Positions 1 through 8,231 of a stretch of DNA of 56,190 nt are shown piece after piece. The translations under genes and the position numbers were made by a program. The notes below the pieces were generated by a model. It searched no databases and was not told the DNA's origin. It was given only the letters and a program-made list of their open reading frames with translations. Where the stretch lies: assembly GCA_017444525.1 (NCBI GenBank), contig JAFSWL010000005.1:1-56190 (forward strand). Direction: 5' to 3'. The first letter of the stretch is position 1; every line of letters begins with the position of its first letter. Origin of the DNA: Alphaproteobacteria bacterium. GTDB lineage: Bacteria; Pseudomonadota; Alphaproteobacteria; RF32; CAG-239.

Positions 1-117
1 AAACCTGTTTATGAAAGTTTGCTTGAACGTGCCAAACCTAAAATGGTTGCTATTACTGCTGTTATGCGTAAGTTAATCATTTACCTGAATGTTAAATCTA
101 AAACTCTTTGTGCATAA
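1..117 (+). CDS. IS110-family transposase, C-terminal fragment
   Basis: The frame is open from base 1 and ends at a TAA at 115-117, giving the last 38 residues of a protein whose start lies outside the window. The pattern ERAKPKMVAITAVMRKL followed by a short basic tail is what I know from the C-terminus of IS110/IS116/IS902 (DEDD-type) transposases. These recombine DNA with a bridge RNA encoded in a non-coding end of the element. Fewer than 50 bases separate this stop from the terminator of the next gene, so the right end of the element must be very short. In the IS110 subgroup that implies the bridge RNA lies upstream of the gene, outside this window. It cannot be told from this piece whether the element is intact. 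Confidence 0.65.
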   Translation, partial: KPVYESLLERAKPKMVAITAVMRKLIIYLNVKSKTLCA

Positions 118-161
118 TTTTTTTTAACTGGATTGATGACTTTTACTGTTTTTATTGCAAC

Positions 162-198
162 AAAAAAAATCCGCGGAACACAAAGTTCAGCGGATTTT
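162..198 (-). terminator. Rho-independent terminator of the 213-854 gene
   Basis: AATCCGC (169-175) pairs with GCGGATT (190-196). On the minus strand the hairpin is followed by a run of eight T, just downstream of the minus-strand gene that ends at 213. Confidence 0.8.
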
Positions 199-212
199 CT
201 TAACTAAGTAAG

Positions 213-854
213 CTATAAGATAAGTTCATACAGTTTTGTGTCACGAAGTATATACAACTTGACTTTCATTCCGGCTTTGGCCTCCAACCAAATGGGGTCA
301 TCAGAAGCATCAATTGATGCATATCCTCCATTTTCAAAGAAGACATTGACAACTGTTTTTGTGCCTCCTCGCATGGAACCGGAAATTTTTCCTTTGGAGT
401 GCAAGAAAAAGAAAGAGGTCAAGCTAAAGTTACCGTTAAGTGACGCTTCATTTTCCCTTTTGACTTCACGCACTGTTATTTCTTTTATCGTGTAAGTTCT
501 CTCATAATTCATTGATGCGAGCAAATAGACATTTCCGGTATGATATATAAACGTCTTATCCTTGGAAAAATCTTCTTTCAGATTAAATACATCCGTTTTG
601 CAAATTTTACCATGGGAATCAAACCATTTTTGGTATGATTCGCGATTATGGTGTCCTTTGAAACGACGTAATTTCTCTCCGTTGGAAAGAATAATTTCCG
701 TAGGACATCTGAAGCCTTTGTCGCACTTGTGAAAAAACCATGAATCGTCCGTACAGACGAATTCAAACTCAGCAACCTCAATTTTGAGGAACTCTTGCGC
801 TGATACCACCAAAGGAAGTAAGAGCATAGCTAACAGAAAAAGTAACTTTTTCAT
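213..854 (-). CDS. Secreted protein of unknown function, Bacteroidota-like signal peptide
   Basis: This 213-residue protein starts with a clear signal peptide (MKKLLFLLAMLLLPLVVSAQ, cleavage likely after SAQ), so it is exported. I do not recognise the mature part. It begins with acidic and aromatic residues, has four cysteines near residues 34-85 that could form disulfides, and looks beta-rich. The SAQ-type cleavage site and the lack of any Shine-Dalgarno before the ATG resemble Bacteroidota genes more than the neighbouring genes, which mostly have strong AGGAG sites. It lies beside an IS110 fragment and has its own terminator (162-198). Recent transfer is possible but is an inference. Confidence 0.7.
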   Translation of the reverse strand: MKKLLFLLAMLLLPLVVSAQEFLKIEVAEFEFVCTDDSWFFHKCDKGFRCPTEIILSNGEKLRRFKGHHNRESYQKWFDSHGKICKTDVFNLKEDFSKDKTFIYHTGNVYLLASMNYERTYTIKEITVREVKRENEASLNGNFSLTSFFFLHSKGKISGSMRGGTKTVVNVFFENGGYASIDASDDPIWLEAKAGMKVKLYILRDTKLYELIL

Positions 855-1039
855 ACGCTAAATTTTCTCGACTTTAACGAGCGGAGGTTCTCTCCGGCTT
901 GCTTAAATTGTTAAAGATAAGCCTCTCCCGATGGTATGCATATCTTATAAAAATATCTTCATAATAGATTGATGTCCGCTACATTAGACGAAAATTTTCT
1001 ATAAAGCAAGAGTTTTTTGCGTTAAGGTACAAAAAGCAA

Positions 1040-1072
1040 CGAAAAAACGTCGATTAAATCAGCGTTTTTTGT
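1040..1072 (-). terminator. Terminator after the 90-residue ORF
   Basis: AAAAAACG (1042-1049) pairs with CGTTTTTT (1063-1070). It lies directly downstream of the minus-strand gene ending at 1081 and gives a T-run on that strand. The rest of 855-1080 holds no recognisable gene. Confidence 0.6.
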
Positions 1073-1080
1073 CGTCTTTG

Positions 1081-1353
1081 CTATGCTAACTGCAACTTCA
1101 TATAAAAGTAAGAGAATTCAATTCTGTAGTTTTGTATCTTAAACAGTCTGGCAAGAGTAAAGTGTATGTCAAACCTAGTTTTGCCTTTATCAGAAAGTCC
1201 GAGATACTTAGCATGTTTCACCAGAATTTCCTTTGTCAGATTCCGGTAATTTTTGTTACACAAAAGGTGGATGAGCCTTACTTCGGCAGTCTTGGATAGC
1301 CATATACAGAAAGAATCAACATATTTCAGAAGAAATTCCTTTGCTACATTCAT
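1081..1353 (-). CDS. Small protein of unknown function (90 aa)
   Basis: The ATG is preceded by a near-perfect AGGAGG Shine-Dalgarno (minus strand, just above 1353), so this is very likely translated. The 90-residue product is basic with amphipathic segments and no signal peptide or clear membrane span. It contains a run of K, R and Y residues around a SDKGKTR motif. I do not recognise a family. It lies 67 bases downstream of ftsY on the same strand and may be the last gene of the mtaB-ftsY unit, ending at the terminator at 1040-1072. Confidence 0.6.
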   Translation of the reverse strand: MNVAKEFLLKYVDSFCIWLSKTAEVRLIHLLCNKNYRNLTKEILVKHAKYLGLSDKGKTRFDIHFTLARLFKIQNYRIEFSYFYMKLQLA

Positions 1354-1420
1354 GATCCTCCTGTTTTTACGTACGTTTTTCCTCGCGGCGGTTAAGCAGT
1401 GGAGAACTTGAAAGTAGGGG

Positions 1421-2338
1421 TTATTCAGGCAAATTCAACAGTTGGCGCGAATAGTCGCGGGCGGAAAAGACATCCAAATCCTCGATTTTTTCGCCAACTC
1501 CGATATAATAAATCGGCAGTTTGCTCTCTGCGGCAATCGCTACCAAAATCCCGCCTTTGGAGGTGCCGTCAAGCTTAGTTACAATTAAGCCGTTAACGCC
1601 GACAATTTCACGAAATATCTGCACTTGCGATACGGCATTCTGTCCGGTGGTGGCATCTAATGTCATCAATACCCTGTGAGGAGCATCAGGAATCACTTTT
1701 TGCATTACGCGCACAATTTTTTTGAGCTCATCCATTAAGCCGCTTTTGTTTTGCAAACGGCCGGCAGTATCGATAAATACTACATCGTCACCGTTTTTGA
1801 CAGCGGCATTGAGGCCGTCGTAACACAAGCCGGCACTGTCGCAACCGTCAGGACCGGCAAAAACGCGGATATTTAGGCGCTCGGCCCATACTTTAAGCTG
1901 TTCGACCGCGGCAGCACGGAAAGTATCTCCGGCAATAAATGAAACTTTTTTGCCTTGTTGCTGCAATTTTGCCGCCAACTTGCCGATGGTGGTGGTTTTG
2001 CCGGCACCGTTGACGCCGACCATCAGAACAACATACGGTTTGTGTGTCGAATCTATGGTAAAAGCCTGTTCGCATGGGGCTAAACGTTGTTCTATTTCGG
2101 CAGCGAGCAAAGTGCGGATTTCTTCGTTACTGATTTCTTTATCTTGCTTCTGTGCGGCGAATTTTTGTATAATTTCCGTAGCGGTAGTAACTCCAAAGTC
2201 AGCCGAAATCAATAATTCTTCCAATTCGTCAATGGTGGCGGAATCCAGTCTTTTCTTGGTAAATATATCGGAAATTCCACCGGTTATAGCACTTGATGTC
2301 TTTTTTAAACCCAGTCCTAATTTTTCCCAAAAACTCAT
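1421..2338 (-). CDS. ftsY: Signal recognition particle receptor FtsY
   Basis: FtsY is the membrane-associated SRP receptor GTPase that docks SRP-ribosome complexes at SecYEG for co-translational insertion. The protein is about 305 residues: an N-domain four-helix bundle (about 1-80) then the G domain. Visible GTPase motifs are the P-loop GVNGAGKTTTIGKLA, DTFRAAA, DTAGR and TKLDGTSKGG, ending in GVGEKIEDLDVF. The acidic A-domain of E. coli FtsY is absent, as in many alphaproteobacteria. I chose the ATG at 2338 (MSFWEK) because AGGAAT lies just before it; an in-frame GTG twelve bases upstream lies inside that ribosome-binding stretch. It starts one base after the mtaB stop, so the two are probably translationally coupled. 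Confidence 0.96.
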   Translation of the reverse strand: MSFWEKLGLGLKKTSSAITGGISDIFTKKRLDSATIDELEELLISADFGVTTATEIIQKFAAQKQDKEISNEEIRTLLAAEIEQRLAPCEQAFTIDSTHKPYVVLMVGVNGAGKTTTIGKLAAKLQQQGKKVSFIAGDTFRAAAVEQLKVWAERLNIRVFAGPDGCDSAGLCYDGLNAAVKNGDDVVFIDTAGRLQNKSGLMDELKKIVRVMQKVIPDAPHRVLMTLDATTGQNAVSQVQIFREIVGVNGLIVTKLDGTSKGGILVAIAAESKLPIYYIGVGEKIEDLDVFSARDYSRQLLNLPE

Positions 2339-2339
2339 T

Positions 2340-3374
2340 TTATTCCTCACTTAAATCTCTTAAAATTGCGGCACGTCGGCGGCGTTCTTCCATCGGAATT
2401 TGTTCCATTTTTGCCGCAGGTGTACCGGAACGCTCCGAATAAGGGAAAACGTGTAGTTTATTTATACCGGCTTCCGTCACCAATTTGCAGGTATTTTTAA
2501 ACGCTTCCTCGCTTTCGGTGGGAAAACCGCAAATAAAATCAGAGCCAAATTTAATTTGTGGCTTTATCTCCCTGATTTGACAACATAATCTTATAACATC
2601 TTCACGTTTGTGTCGACGTCCCATACGGCGAAGAACTTCATTATCCCCTGATTGAACTGAAAAATGAATATAATTAGATATGTTATTGTATTTTTGTAGT
2701 ATTTTTATAAAATCATCATCTATTGCCGCCGGATCAAGCGAACCGAAAGCCAAAAGTGGTAATTCCGGAATTTGTTCCAAAATATGTGCCACCAAATCAC
2801 TGAATGACGGCTCATACGAGCAAATATCGACACCGGTCAGGCAAATTTCCGCAAAACCTGCCGCCAAAAGTTCGCGAATTTGCTTAATAATCAATTTTTC
2901 CGGAACACTGCGATTTTTGCCGCGGGCATACGGAATGATGCAATATGTGCAACGATGATTACAGCCTTGCTGAATTTGCACAAATGCCTTCTGTCGTCCC
3001 TCAAAACCGGTAATGATATAGTCGCCGCAATCGGTGTCGGCAAAAATATCGCTGACCTGATTTTTATCGGCAAAAATATTGGCAACATATTTTTCGATTT
3101 CGCGCTTTTCTTTGTTGCCTAAAACCAAAGTAACTTCCGGCATATCAGCCAATTTAGCCGCGCTTATCTGCGCCGAGCATCCGGTGACGATAATGTCGGA
3201 ATCGGGATTTTCCCGCTTTAATTTGCGGATGGTCTGCCGGCATTGGCGCTCGGCTTCACCGGTTACGGCACAAGTATTTACGACAATTAGCTTGTCGTAA
3301 TTTTTCAGCTTCTCTTTTATAACTTCGGACTCGTATGCATTGATACGGCAACCGAAAGTAACAACTTGTACCAT
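2340..3374 (-). CDS. mtaB: tRNA t6A37 methylthiotransferase MtaB, short form
   Basis: MtaB is a radical-SAM enzyme that converts t6A37 to ms2t6A37 in ANN-decoding tRNAs. The N-terminal UPF0004 domain shows FGCRINAYES, the NTCAVTGEAERQ stretch and VTGCSAQ, supplying the three cysteines of the auxiliary cluster. The radical-SAM CxxxCxxC is in GCNHRCTYCIIPYARG. The RSVP, LTGVDI and SGDNEVLRRMGR motifs follow. At 344 residues it is about 70 shorter than usual: it stops right after the AAILRDLSEE helix, so the C-terminal TRAM tRNA-binding domain is missing. The stop is followed one base later by the ftsY start. The start has GAGG seven bases upstream. The family is clear; activity without TRAM is uncertain. 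Confidence 0.9.
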   Translation of the reverse strand: MVQVVTFGCRINAYESEVIKEKLKNYDKLIVVNTCAVTGEAERQCRQTIRKLKRENPDSDIIVTGCSAQISAAKLADMPEVTLVLGNKEKREIEKYVANIFADKNQVSDIFADTDCGDYIITGFEGRQKAFVQIQQGCNHRCTYCIIPYARGKNRSVPEKLIIKQIRELLAAGFAEICLTGVDICSYEPSFSDLVAHILEQIPELPLLAFGSLDPAAIDDDFIKILQKYNNISNYIHFSVQSGDNEVLRRMGRRHKREDVIRLCCQIREIKPQIKFGSDFICGFPTESEEAFKNTCKLVTEAGINKLHVFPYSERSGTPAAKMEQIPMEERRRRAAILRDLSEE

Positions 3375-3433
3375 TTTTTTACCTCATTAGCGGCAATATA
3401 AGCGATATTTTTGCGCTTGGCAAGGATTTAAAA

Positions 3434-3462
3434 TTGACAATTTAACAAAATCAGTGTATTAT
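3434..3462 (+). promoter_or_regulatory. Consensus sigma-70 promoter for the 3480 gene
   Basis: TTGACA (3434-3439), a 17-base spacer and TATTAT (3457-3462). The predicted transcript starts about 10 bases before the ATG at 3480, so the leader is very short. Confidence 0.75.
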
Positions 3463-3479
3463 GACAAAAAAGGTGAGCT

Positions 3480-5411
3480 ATGACAGAAGTGAACAGAGAA
3501 TATCAACCGCTTGTAGATTATCTGACAGGGATTATGCATAAGTTGCAGAAACAAAGTCAGGATTTGAAGGATTTGGATATTTCTCTGTGCTTGAGTGATG
3601 CTAAAGAAAATACCGATAATGCTTATTGCTATCTGGATTATAATACAATTTCTATCGGCTTGAAATATTTGAAAAAAGTCGCGCAATATGGGGAGGATGC
3701 GGCTGCGTCGGTTATAGCGCATGAGTTATCACATCTTATTTATCAGAAAAAATATAATCTATACGGAGCTTCAAAAGAAACAGAAATATTCTGCGATAAT
3801 TACGGGGTTATTCTTCGTCACAGAGCCGGATATAATACATCTGTCAATATGCGCATGAAAGAACTGGAAGCGGATATGAACGTATCTGATCATCCGCAAG
3901 ATGCCATTCGTCGGTTAATTATGCGAAGAACTGCCTCCGCGTTGGATACCGCAAATAAGCCGATTACTCCTTTTAAGTGCACAATTCCCGAAGGTGTAAA
4001 ACTTACGGAAACCATTGACAATATAAAGAAGAACAAAGAGAAAAACAAAAGCAAACACGTAGTCGAACAATTAACCGATACGCAAATCAAAAATAACAAT
4101 AAAACAGCAGCAAATAACATAAACAAAATGTTGATGACAAATTTGCTGATGGCGCCGTCTCTGACGGAAATGCATAAAAGTTATCTGAGACGATTGGATT
4201 TAAACGATTGTGCCGCTGAAAATGTATTGCAACTCTACGAAAAAGTCAGCCGCTCTCCGGCGATGAAAGATGATTACGGCATCATGATGCAATTCAGAAA
4301 TCAGATGATAAATCAAGCATTGGTAAATGCTGATGAGCTGGAAAACAGAAAGCTTATGACCGGGTGGAACGAAAAAATATTGGAAAGAATCAAAATTGAG
4401 CCTCACCATACTCCGGAGCATTTGCGGGATGCTTTAAGAAAATTTCTGGATATACGTTTCCGCTTTTCGGACAAGGAAAAACGCACGCAGCTGTACGAAA
4501 TGTATGCAAAAAGTTTTGTGCAGCAATACGGCACAGATGACGGTTCATCGGCGTATGGGGAGAAGTTGGAGAAAGACTTATCGTATATCAAAGGTAAAAT
4601 ACATAATGCCGACGTTATTCCTTTTGCGAAAACTTTGAAAAAACAATTGGAACTTAAAGACAGAAATATTCCGATTTTACAGAATTTTGTAAAGCAAAAC
4701 AGCTTTGATTTGATGTCGATACGGGCTGAAACACTAATTACGGAATGTCTGCTTATTCCGGAACAGGCGCTGCAAACCGTTAAATATCTGACAGGCATAA
4801 GCAATAAAGCTTTTCAGTTTGAAGGAATTTACGATAAAAAATCCGGAGCGGTCGAACCTTCTTATATTACGGCAAATTCTCTGCGAGACATTCGTGATGA
4901 TATGGCTGATATAGCTCCATCTAAACGGGCAGCGGTGTTTTCACTTTTAATGGAAAATATTCCGGCAGAAAACAGTATGCGGAAACTGGAAATGTTTGTC
5001 GATAAAAAAACAACCGAAGATGAGGTATATAAGTCTGTTCTGCAAACTTATTTCAATACATATCCGGCAAATCAGCAACCTTATGTCGTAGCGTCGTTAG
5101 TCAGTTTCAAAGATATTGGAAAACCGTTCGGTTATGAGGATTATTTTAAGGAGTTGCTACTGCATTCGGGAATTGAGGGCCGTCGGGTTTATGATACGCT
5201 GTATCAAACAAAGTTTTCCACGGCAATAGAAACAATATACAGCAATTCTACGGCCATAAAAGATGAAAACAGTATAGTTTTTGCCAATCTGCAGGCAGCG
5301 GGACAGCTGTTGCGTCAGGAAAAATCTCCGGAACTGAAAAGAATCGGCGAAAAAATCGTAAATACAACACGGCGGCAACCGTATATGCACACCGGCATTG
5401 AGCGTGTATAG
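3480..5411 (+). CDS. Large cytoplasmic protein with an HExxH zinc-protease-like N-terminus
   Basis: This 643-residue protein has no signal peptide or membrane span. Near the N-terminus IAHELSHL gives a zinc-binding HExxH (residues 81-85), and about 17 residues later E102-I-F-C-D106 followed by NYG fits the ExxxD third-ligand helix of gluzincin-type metallopeptidases (M48/M78-like). The remaining 500 residues are charged and helical, with a lysine-rich stretch near 185-205, and match nothing I recognise. It has its own consensus promoter and AGGTG ribosome site, and is transcribed away from mtaB as a single gene. The large unknown C-terminal part suggests a dedicated substrate or partner. Catalysis is inferred from the motif only. 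Confidence 0.8.
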   Translation: MTEVNREYQPLVDYLTGIMHKLQKQSQDLKDLDISLCLSDAKENTDNAYCYLDYNTISIGLKYLKKVAQYGEDAAASVIAHELSHLIYQKKYNLYGASKETEIFCDNYGVILRHRAGYNTSVNMRMKELEADMNVSDHPQDAIRRLIMRRTASALDTANKPITPFKCTIPEGVKLTETIDNIKKNKEKNKSKHVVEQLTDTQIKNNNKTAANNINKMLMTNLLMAPSLTEMHKSYLRRLDLNDCAAENVLQLYEKVSRSPAMKDDYGIMMQFRNQMINQALVNADELENRKLMTGWNEKILERIKIEPHHTPEHLRDALRKFLDIRFRFSDKEKRTQLYEMYAKSFVQQYGTDDGSSAYGEKLEKDLSYIKGKIHNADVIPFAKTLKKQLELKDRNIPILQNFVKQNSFDLMSIRAETLITECLLIPEQALQTVKYLTGISNKAFQFEGIYDKKSGAVEPSYITANSLRDIRDDMADIAPSKRAAVFSLLMENIPAENSMRKLEMFVDKKTTEDEVYKSVLQTYFNTYPANQQPYVVASLVSFKDIGKPFGYEDYFKELLLHSGIEGRRVYDTLYQTKFSTAIETIYSNSTAIKDENSIVFANLQAAGQLLRQEKSPELKRIGEKIVNTTRRQPYMHTGIERV

Positions 5412-5616
5412 AATCAGATTTATATGAAAAACGATATTTATGCACTGTTTTAATGTAGGTAATCTATTGATTTATCTTTATTTTATTCTAATAAAATGAT
5501 TTTTTTATGGAGAAAATGAAAATAATGCTTGTCAAACCACTTATTTTTGTGTAAACGGATAATCACAGGCATTTCGTCTGAAACAATTTGTTTTAATTTT
5601 ATGAGGTTAATTTACA

Positions 5617-5850
5617 ATGAGTGATACCGCAGAACGCGTAAAGAAGATTGTCGCAAAACACTTAGGTGTTGAAGAAGCAAAGATTGTTGAATCTGCAAGC
5701 TTTATTGATGATTTGGGTGCAGACAGCTTGGATACAGTTGAATTGGTTATGGCTTTTGAAGAAGAATTCGGTTGCGAAATTCCGGATAAAGCCGCTGAAA
5801 AGATTTTGACTGTGAAAGATGCTATTGACTATCTTTCTAAGAATGCGTAA
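5617..5850 (+). CDS. acpP: Acyl carrier protein
   Basis: AcpP carries fatty-acyl intermediates on a phosphopantetheine arm. The 77-residue acidic protein has the classic [15 protein letters not shown] helix with the modified serine at residue 37 and the expected [11 protein letters not shown] start. GAGG lies upstream of the ATG. It is followed by a terminator (5872-5904) and then fabF, its usual neighbour. The 205-base leader region before it is AT-rich; I see no gene in it. Confidence 0.98.
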   Translation: MSDTAERVKKIVAKHLGVEEAKIVESASFIDDLGADSLDTVELVMAFEEEFGCEIPDKAAEKILTVKDAIDYLSKNA

Positions 5851-5871
5851 GTCGTAAGGCTTTGTTTAATT

Positions 5872-5904
5872 AAACTCGCTACGTTTTTAACAGCGAGTTT
5901 TTTT
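5872..5904 (+). terminator. Terminator between acpP and fabF
   Basis: AAACTCGCT (5872-5880) pairs with AGCGAGTTT (5892-5900), followed by T residues. It probably lets acpP be expressed more strongly than fabF-mltG, with partial read-through. Confidence 0.85.
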
Positions 5905-5928
5905 AATAACTGAAATAAAGAGGTTTTT

Positions 5929-7209
5929 ATGAAAAGAGTTGTTGTAACCGGTTTGGGTGTTGTGTCTCCGTTCGGACGCGGCGTTGATTATAACTGGGAA
6001 TGTCTGATGCAAGGAAAGTCAGGTATTCGCCAAATTGAAAATATAGACTTGAAAGATATTCCGGTAACTATTGCAGGACAGGTGCCATGGGGCGAGGGCG
6101 AATACGAGTTTAATCCGGACAGTGTGATGGCACCGAAAGATCAAAAAAAGGCCGATAAATTTATATTGTACGGTATTGCGGCGGCAAACGATGCGCTAAA
6201 AGATGCAAATTATGAGCCAAAAGAACTAAGTGAAGAAGAGCAATGCCGTGCCGGTGTAATGATAGGATCGGGAATCGGCGGATTAAATAATATTTATGAA
6301 AATTCCATTTCGTTTAATGAATTCGGAATTAAGCGCATTTCACCGTTTTTTATTCCGTCTTGTCTGATTAATCTGATTTCAGGTACTGTGTCGATTGATC
6401 ATGCGTTGCGTGGGCCGAATCATGCTTGTGTAACTGCTTGTTCTACTGGAACACACGCCATTGGTGATGCTGCCCGCATTATTGCCATGGGAGATGCCGA
6501 TGTTATGGTGGCAGGTGGTGCAGAATCTGCTGTTAATGTGTTGGGATTGTCCGGCTTTGCTCGTATGCACGCCATTACGGCCGAATTTAATGATGCGCCG
6601 GAAAAAGCTTCCCGTCCATGGGATAAAAAACGCAGCGGTTTTGTAATGGGTGAAGGTGCAGGTGCTGTAGTCTTGGAAGAATATGAACACGCCAAAGCTC
6701 GCGGTGCACATATTTATGCTGAAGTTGTCGGCTATGGTATGAGCGGCGATGCACATCATATGACCGCGCCTTGTCCGGATGGCGACGGAGCTTATCGTGC
6801 GATGAAAATGGCGGCGGACCATGCTAAAGAGCATGGCGTGGAAATAGGTGATATAAACTATGTTAATGCACATGGTACGTCAACTCCGCTTGGTGATTTA
6901 GGAGAGGCTCAGGCCGTACGCCGTTTGTTTGGGGATAAACTCGGCAATATGTCGATGTCGTCAACAAAATCGGCAATCGGGCATTTACTCGGTGCTGCCG
7001 GTGCGGTTGAGGCTGTTTATACAATTAAGGCTGTTATAGAACAGACTTGCCCGCCGACACTTAATCTGGAAGAACCGGAAGAAGCTGTTGCCGATATGGA
7101 TTTGGTGCCGCTTAAGCCTAAGAAAAAGCCGATTAGGGCGGCAATGTCCAATTCCTTTGGATTTGGTGGAACTAACTCCTCGATTATCTTCAAAAAGTTT
7201 GAAGATTAA
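5929..7209 (+). CDS. fabF: 3-oxoacyl-[acyl-carrier-protein] synthase II
   Basis: FabF condenses malonyl-ACP with acyl-ACP during fatty-acid elongation. It is full length at 426 residues. The active-site cysteine lies in VTACSTGTHAIGDA. The two catalytic histidines are in NAHGTSTPLGD and SAIGHLLGAAG, and the glycine-rich end NSFGFGGTNSSIIF is present. The KRVVVTGLGVVSPFG start is typical. GAGG precedes the ATG. It lies between acpP and mltG, a common bacterial order; fabD and fabG are not in the window. Confidence 0.98.
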   Translation: MKRVVVTGLGVVSPFGRGVDYNWECLMQGKSGIRQIENIDLKDIPVTIAGQVPWGEGEYEFNPDSVMAPKDQKKADKFILYGIAAANDALKDANYEPKELSEEEQCRAGVMIGSGIGGLNNIYENSISFNEFGIKRISPFFIPSCLINLISGTVSIDHALRGPNHACVTACSTGTHAIGDAARIIAMGDADVMVAGGAESAVNVLGLSGFARMHAITAEFNDAPEKASRPWDKKRSGFVMGEGAGAVVLEEYEHAKARGAHIYAEVVGYGMSGDAHHMTAPCPDGDGAYRAMKMAADHAKEHGVEIGDINYVNAHGTSTPLGDLGEAQAVRRLFGDKLGNMSMSSTKSAIGHLLGAAGAVEAVYTIKAVIEQTCPPTLNLEEPEEAVADMDLVPLKPKKKPIRAAMSNSFGFGGTNSSIIFKKFED

Positions 7210-7223
7210 AAATAGGTGATAAA

Positions 7224-8180
7224 ATGAGAAAGCTGCTGTTATTGTGGTTGATAATCGGGGTAACAACAGCTTTTTTGTATGCACTCGGTAATGATATTAT
7301 ACATACACCGCATAAGGTATCAGAATCGCTGATTATACAGATAAAACGCGGTGATTCGTTGGCGCAGATTGCAAAAATGTTACAGGAAAACAATCTGATA
7401 GAAAAAGATACCTATTTTATTTTGTATGCCAAAATTAAAAAATTATATCCGCGGATTAAGGCCGGAGAATATCTGGTTGAAGATGATATTTCATTGGCGA
7501 ATTTGGCTGATTTGCTGGCTGACGGTAAAATTTATCTGCGCAAAATTACTTTTGCTGAAGGGTTGACAGCGCGGGAAATTGCCGAGATTTTGTATGCCGA
7601 AGATATGCTTGACGGAGATTTCGAAATGCCGAAAGAGGGCAATTTTCTGCCGGAAACATATACATTCTCCCGTGGAGAAACTCGGCAGAAAATAGTGGAG
7701 CATGGGCAGGCGGCAATGAAAAATGTTTTGCAACAGGCGTGGGATGAGCGCGATGCCGATTTGCCGTTCAAAAATAAGGAAGAGTTGTTGGTTTTGGCTT
7801 CAATAATCGAAAAAGAAACCGGAGTAGCCTCCGAGCGTCCGCAAGTGGCATCGGTGTTTGTAAATCGCCTGAAGAAAGGAATGCTATTACAAACTGATCC
7901 TACGGTAATTTATGCCTTAACCAAAGGACAAACGGATTTAAATCGTTCATTGACTTATCGTGATTTGGCAGTTGACAATCCATATAACACGTATAAGTAT
8001 GCAGGGTTGCCGCCGAGTCCTATCTGTAATCCGGGCAAAGCTTCGATTTTTGCAGCGGCACATCCGGATAAAACACCGTATTTATATTTTGTTGCTTCCG
8101 GAAACGGCGGGCATAATTTTGCCAAATCATTGCAAGAACACAACATTAATGTTAAAAAATGGCGGGCTTTAAAAAAATAA
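7224..8180 (+). CDS. mltG: Endolytic murein transglycosylase MltG
   Basis: MltG cuts nascent glycan strands at the inner membrane and so sets their length. The 318-residue protein has an N-terminal transmembrane anchor (about 3-22), a LysM-like segment (about 37-90) and the YceG catalytic domain. The catalytic glutamate lies in LASIIEKETGV, and the motifs VFVNRLKKGMLLQTDPTVIYAL and GLPPSPICNPG are intact. It starts 14 bases after fabF with AGGTG upstream, so it is probably cotranscribed with it. It ends at a bidirectional terminator. Confidence 0.96.
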   Translation: MRKLLLLWLIIGVTTAFLYALGNDIIHTPHKVSESLIIQIKRGDSLAQIAKMLQENNLIEKDTYFILYAKIKKLYPRIKAGEYLVEDDISLANLADLLADGKIYLRKITFAEGLTAREIAEILYAEDMLDGDFEMPKEGNFLPETYTFSRGETRQKIVEHGQAAMKNVLQQAWDERDADLPFKNKEELLVLASIIEKETGVASERPQVASVFVNRLKKGMLLQTDPTVIYALTKGQTDLNRSLTYRDLAVDNPYNTYKYAGLPPSPICNPGKASIFAAAHPDKTPYLYFVASGNGGHNFAKSLQEHNINVKKWRALKK

Positions 8181-8185
8181 TCGGT

Positions 8186-8226
8186 AAATAAATAAACCAT
8201 CGGAGTTTACCGACGGTTTATTTATA
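8186..8226. terminator. Bidirectional terminator between mltG and the 8232 gene
   Basis: A 15-base stem (8189-8203 with 8210-8224, one mismatch) around a six-base loop, flanked by A- and T-rich tracts, lies between the convergent genes. Confidence 0.8.
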
Positions 8227-8231
8227 CTAAT

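Noticed and set aside
5480-5506. Hairpin ATTTTATT/AATAAAAT with T-run as terminator of the 3480 gene
   Set aside because: The stem is only A-T pairs and lies about 70 bases after the stop. In this AT-rich DNA such stems occur by chance.
6379-6873. 164-residue open frame antisense to fabF
   Set aside because: It is a shadow of fabF, which has all family motifs. The antisense frame is Cys/His-rich low-quality sequence with no ribosome site.
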